DNA of 15,754 bases from the NCBI GenBank assembly GCA_900554495.1, contig USHR01000025.1, positions 1 through 15,754 on the forward strand, read 5' to 3'. The translations under genes were made by a program, and so were the position numbers. Below are positions 13,738 through 15,754 of this stretch, one piece after another (the stretch's first letter is position 1; the number at the start of each line of letters is the position of its first letter). The notes below the pieces were generated by a model. That model had not been told where the DNA came from. It saw nothing but the letters and a program-made list of their open reading frames with translations, and ran no database searches. This stretch comes from an uncultured Collinsella sp. Lineage in GTDB: Bacteria; Actinomycetota; Coriobacteriia; Coriobacteriales; Coriobacteriaceae.

Positions 13738-14439
13738 ATGGAAGAATCGATGCACGTCGGCGAGCAGGAAACGAGCCTACAGGACCAGTCCTACCACACC
13801 ATTCGACGCAAAATCGTCTACCTGGACTACAAGCCGGGCGAAAAGCTGGGCGTCAAGCAACTTTGCGACGACCTGGATATGGGTCGCACGCCCGTGCGCG
13901 AGGCTTTGGTTCGCTTGGCGCAGGAAGGCCTGGTGCGCACCGTGCCCCAGAGCGGCACCTACGTCTCACCCATCAACCTCACCCTTGCCGAGAGTGCCTG
14001 TTACATCCGCGAGCATCTGGAAAAGCAGGTGATTGTGGAGTGTTGTGCGCGCGCCACGTCGGCCGGCATCGAGCAGCTCGACCGCGCCATCGCGCTGCAG
14101 GAAAAGGCCATGGCCGAAGAGGATCGCATCGGCTTCTTTTTGAGCGACAACCTCATGCATCACATGATTTTTAGCATCGCATGTCGCAGCACCGTGTGGT
14201 CGTGGCTCGAAGAGACCAATGCCGACCTGGAGCGCTTCCGCTGGCTGCGCGCCGCCACGCAGGTTCTCGATAATCAGGACATCGTGAACGAGCACAAGCA
14301 GATTCGCCGCGCCATCGCCGGTCGCGACCCCATCGAGGCGAGCTTTTTGGTCAGCAAGCACCTGCATATGATGTTCCGCAACCAAACTGAGGTCCTGGAC
14401 CAGTTCCCCGAATACTTCGAGACCAGCAAGCTCCGCTAA
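13738..14439 (+). CDS. GntR-family regulator, FadR/FCD subfamily
   Basis: A 233-aa transcription factor. The N-terminal winged helix (about 15-78) shows the GntR pattern: IRRKIVYLDYKPGEKLGVKQL, then DMGRTPVREALVRLAQEGLV and the wing TVPQSGTYVSPI. The C-terminal FCD ligand-binding domain (about 85-215) is all-helical and keeps the metal-binding set Asp137, His141, His186 and His208. FCD proteins bind small carboxylic acids, often with a metal ion, and usually regulate the neighbouring metabolic or transport gene; here that is divergent yeiH. ATG at 13738 has GAGG 4 bases upstream; ATG at 13750 is a weaker alternative. A long bidirectional hairpin follows the stop. The effector cannot be told from sequence. 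Confidence 0.93.
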   Translation: MEESMHVGEQETSLQDQSYHTIRRKIVYLDYKPGEKLGVKQLCDDLDMGRTPVREALVRLAQEGLVRTVPQSGTYVSPINLTLAESACYIREHLEKQVIVECCARATSAGIEQLDRAIALQEKAMAEEDRIGFFLSDNLMHHMIFSIACRSTVWSWLEETNADLERFRWLRAATQVLDNQDIVNEHKQIRRAIAGRDPIEASFLVSKHLHMMFRNQTEVLDQFPEYFETSKLR

Positions 14440-14445
14440 CCTGCC

Positions 14446-14487
14446 AAAACCACCACAAAGGGGACAGGCACCTTTGTGGTGGTTTTT
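14446..14487. terminator. Bidirectional terminator / REP-like hairpin after gntR
   Basis: AAAACCACCACAAAGG (14446-14461) and its exact complement (14471-14486) form a 16-bp stem with loop GGACAGGCA, A-rich on the left and T-rich on the right, so it can terminate in both directions. The stem-loop core ACAAAGGGGACAG resembles the palindrome at 1872-1902, suggesting a shared dispersed element recruited as a terminator. Confidence 0.85.
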
Positions 14488-14493
14488 CCGCAC

Positions 14494-14534
14494 AAAAAGG
14501 CCCGGCTCCGTCCGATGACGCGGAGCCGGGCCTT
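14494..14534 (-). terminator. Rho-independent terminator of glmS
   Basis: AAGGCCCGGCTCCG (14497-14510) pairs perfectly with CGGAGCCGGGCCTT (14521-14534), giving a 14-bp GC-rich stem. On the minus strand it is followed by a T-run and lies 24 bases after the glmS stop. Confidence 0.9.
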
Positions 14535-14558
14535 AGCTATTAGGATGGCGGAACTCGA

Positions 14559-15729
14559 TTACTCGACAGTAACGCTTTTCGCCAGGTTGCGGGGCTGGTC
14601 GACGTCGCAGCCGCGCAGGATGGCGACCTCACGTGCGAGCAGCTGCAGCGGGACGCTCGCCGTGATGGGGCTGAACACGTCGCGGACGGCCGGCACGCGG
14701 ATGATACAGTCGGCGATCTTGTTGATCTCCTCGTCGCCCTCGGTGGCAACGACGATGACCTTGGCACCGCGCGCCTTGCACTCCATAAGGTTCGACACGG
14801 TCTTGTCGTAGGTGGCACTCTTTGTGGCCACGGCGATGACGGGGAAGCCCGGATCGATCAGCGCGATGGGACCGTGCTTCATCTCGCCGGCAGCATACGC
14901 CTCGGCATGCAGGTAGCTGACTTCCTTGAGCTTGAGTGCGCCCTCGTAGGAGATGGCAGCGCCCATACCGCGGCCCACGAACAGCGCCGACTGCGCGTCC
15001 TTGCACAGCAGGGCGGCCTCGTGCACGGCCTCGGTCTGGGTATCCAAAATCCACTGGATCTGCTCGGCCGTATCGGAAAGTTCGCGGAACAGCATGCGCG
15101 CCTGCTTGGTGGTCAGACGGTACTTAACCTGCGCCAGCAGCAGAGCAAGCAGCGTCAGGCTCACAACCTGGCCGATGAAGCTCTTGGTCGAGGCGACCGC
15201 GATCTCCTTGTTGGCCTTGGTATAGATGACGCCGTCGCTCTCGCGCGCCACGGGGCTGCCCACTACGTTGGTGATGCCAAAGACCTTGGCACCCTTGATG
15301 CGCGCATCGCGAATGGCGGCGAGGGTATCGGCCGTCTCGCCCGACTGGGACACGGCAACGACGAGCGTCGTCGGCGTGATGATGGGGTTGCGATAGCGGA
15401 ACTCGCTGGCAGCCTCAACCTCGGTGGGAATGCGAGCCCAGCCCTCAATAAGGTTCTTTGCGATGAGGCCGGCGTGATAGCTGGTGCCGCAGGCGATCAC
15501 GTAGACACGGTCGATGTCGTTGAGCTCCTCGAGGGACAGGCCCAGCTCGTCGATATCGAGCTCACCGGCAGGCGTCATACGGCCAACCAGCGTGTCGCGC
15601 ACGACGCGCGGCTGCTCGTGGATCTCCTTGAGCATAAAGTCGGGGTAGCCGCCCTTTTCGGCCATGTCCAGATCCCAATCGATGCGGGTGACCTTGGGCT
15701 CAATCACGTTGCCGGCCTCGTCGGTATAC
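14559..15729 (-). CDS. glmS: Glutamine-fructose-6-phosphate aminotransferase, C-terminal part (partial)
   Basis: The last ~389 residues of GlmS, which makes glucosamine-6-phosphate from fructose-6-phosphate and glutamine, the first step towards UDP-GlcNAc for peptidoglycan. Both sugar-isomerase (SIS) domains are present: the first with ACGTSYHA and SQSGETADT, followed by STKSF; the second with [18 protein letters not shown]. The residues known to act in isomerisation are visible (Glu of KLKE, His of KHGP, Lys of the C-terminal LAKSVTVE). The N-terminal glutaminase domain with its Cys1 (about 215-220 residues) and any upstream control element lie beyond the contig end. The frame stays open into the adapter, giving a spurious MCIRDR start; genuine coding stops at about 15729. 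A strong terminator follows the stop. Confidence 0.96.
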
Positions 15730-15754
15730 CTGTCTCTTATACACATCTCCGAGC
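15730..15754. other. Sequencing adapter (Nextera/Tn5 mosaic end plus read-2 start)
   Basis: The first 19 bases (15730-15748) equal the Tn5 mosaic-end sequence CTGTCTCTTATACACATCT, and the remaining CCGAGC is the beginning of the Nextera read-2 adapter. It is joined in the middle of a glmS codon. It is a library artefact, not genomic DNA. Confidence 0.97.

Noticed and set aside
15729..15746. MCIRDR as the GlmS N-terminus
   Set aside because: It is the translation of adapter sequence; the real gene continues beyond the contig.
1..15754. CRISPR array, tRNA, rRNA, transposase or prophage genes
   Set aside because: No regularly spaced repeats, no cloverleaf-like segment and no such protein families were seen.

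Overview
The window looks like a chromosomal contig end from a high-GC Gram-positive gut bacterium of the class Coriobacteriia, most likely Collinsella or a close relative. This is inferred from base composition, gene style (class B sortase, LytR-type protein, Fis-type regulator without sigma-54 features, YeiH) and from intergenic hairpins with an ACAAAGGG core of a kind I associate with these genomes. No rRNA, tRNA, CRISPR array, transposase or phage gene was seen. The last 25 bases are not genomic: they match the Nextera/Tn5 sequencing adapter.

Layout: a DedA membrane protein (minus, start corrected to ATG at 865) diverges from a serine O-acetyltransferase gene cysE (plus, GTG at 1089). After a terminator and a near-perfect 31-bp palindrome comes a tight minus-strand operon (6155 to 1902): MarR regulator, then two ABC exporter half-transporters with overlapping or 1-base junctions. 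The two ATPase domains are complementary: one has Asp for the catalytic Glu and Gln for the switch His, and the other has a non-canonical signature motif. This is the pattern of a heterodimeric exporter with one degenerate ATP site. A duplicated 16-bp element flanks the predicted -10 box of the marR promoter and looks like its operator.

Next are an unrecognised 96-aa protein gene (minus, strong Shine-Dalgarno and strong terminator), a nitroreductase (plus), and a minus-strand cell-surface cluster. That cluster is a small secreted protein with an SPATG sorting signal, then a terminator, a class B sortase, and an LCP (LytR-CpsA-Psr) glycopolymer ligase-like protein. It is a compact substrate-sortase-LCP unit in which the terminator probably sets the substrate above the enzymes.

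Further on are a single-pass membrane protein of unknown function, a degenerate sigma-54-activator-like regulator with a Fis-type HTH but broken Walker motifs, a 265-base intergenic stretch with nested inverted repeats that may form a structured RNA, a YeiH-family transporter, and a divergent FadR-type GntR regulator. The window closes with back-to-back terminators and the C-terminal two thirds of glmS, cut by the contig end.

Most promising for follow-up: the structured intergenic region at 12369-12468, the SPATG/SrtB/LCP unit, the MarR operator pair, and the degenerate AAA+ regulator.
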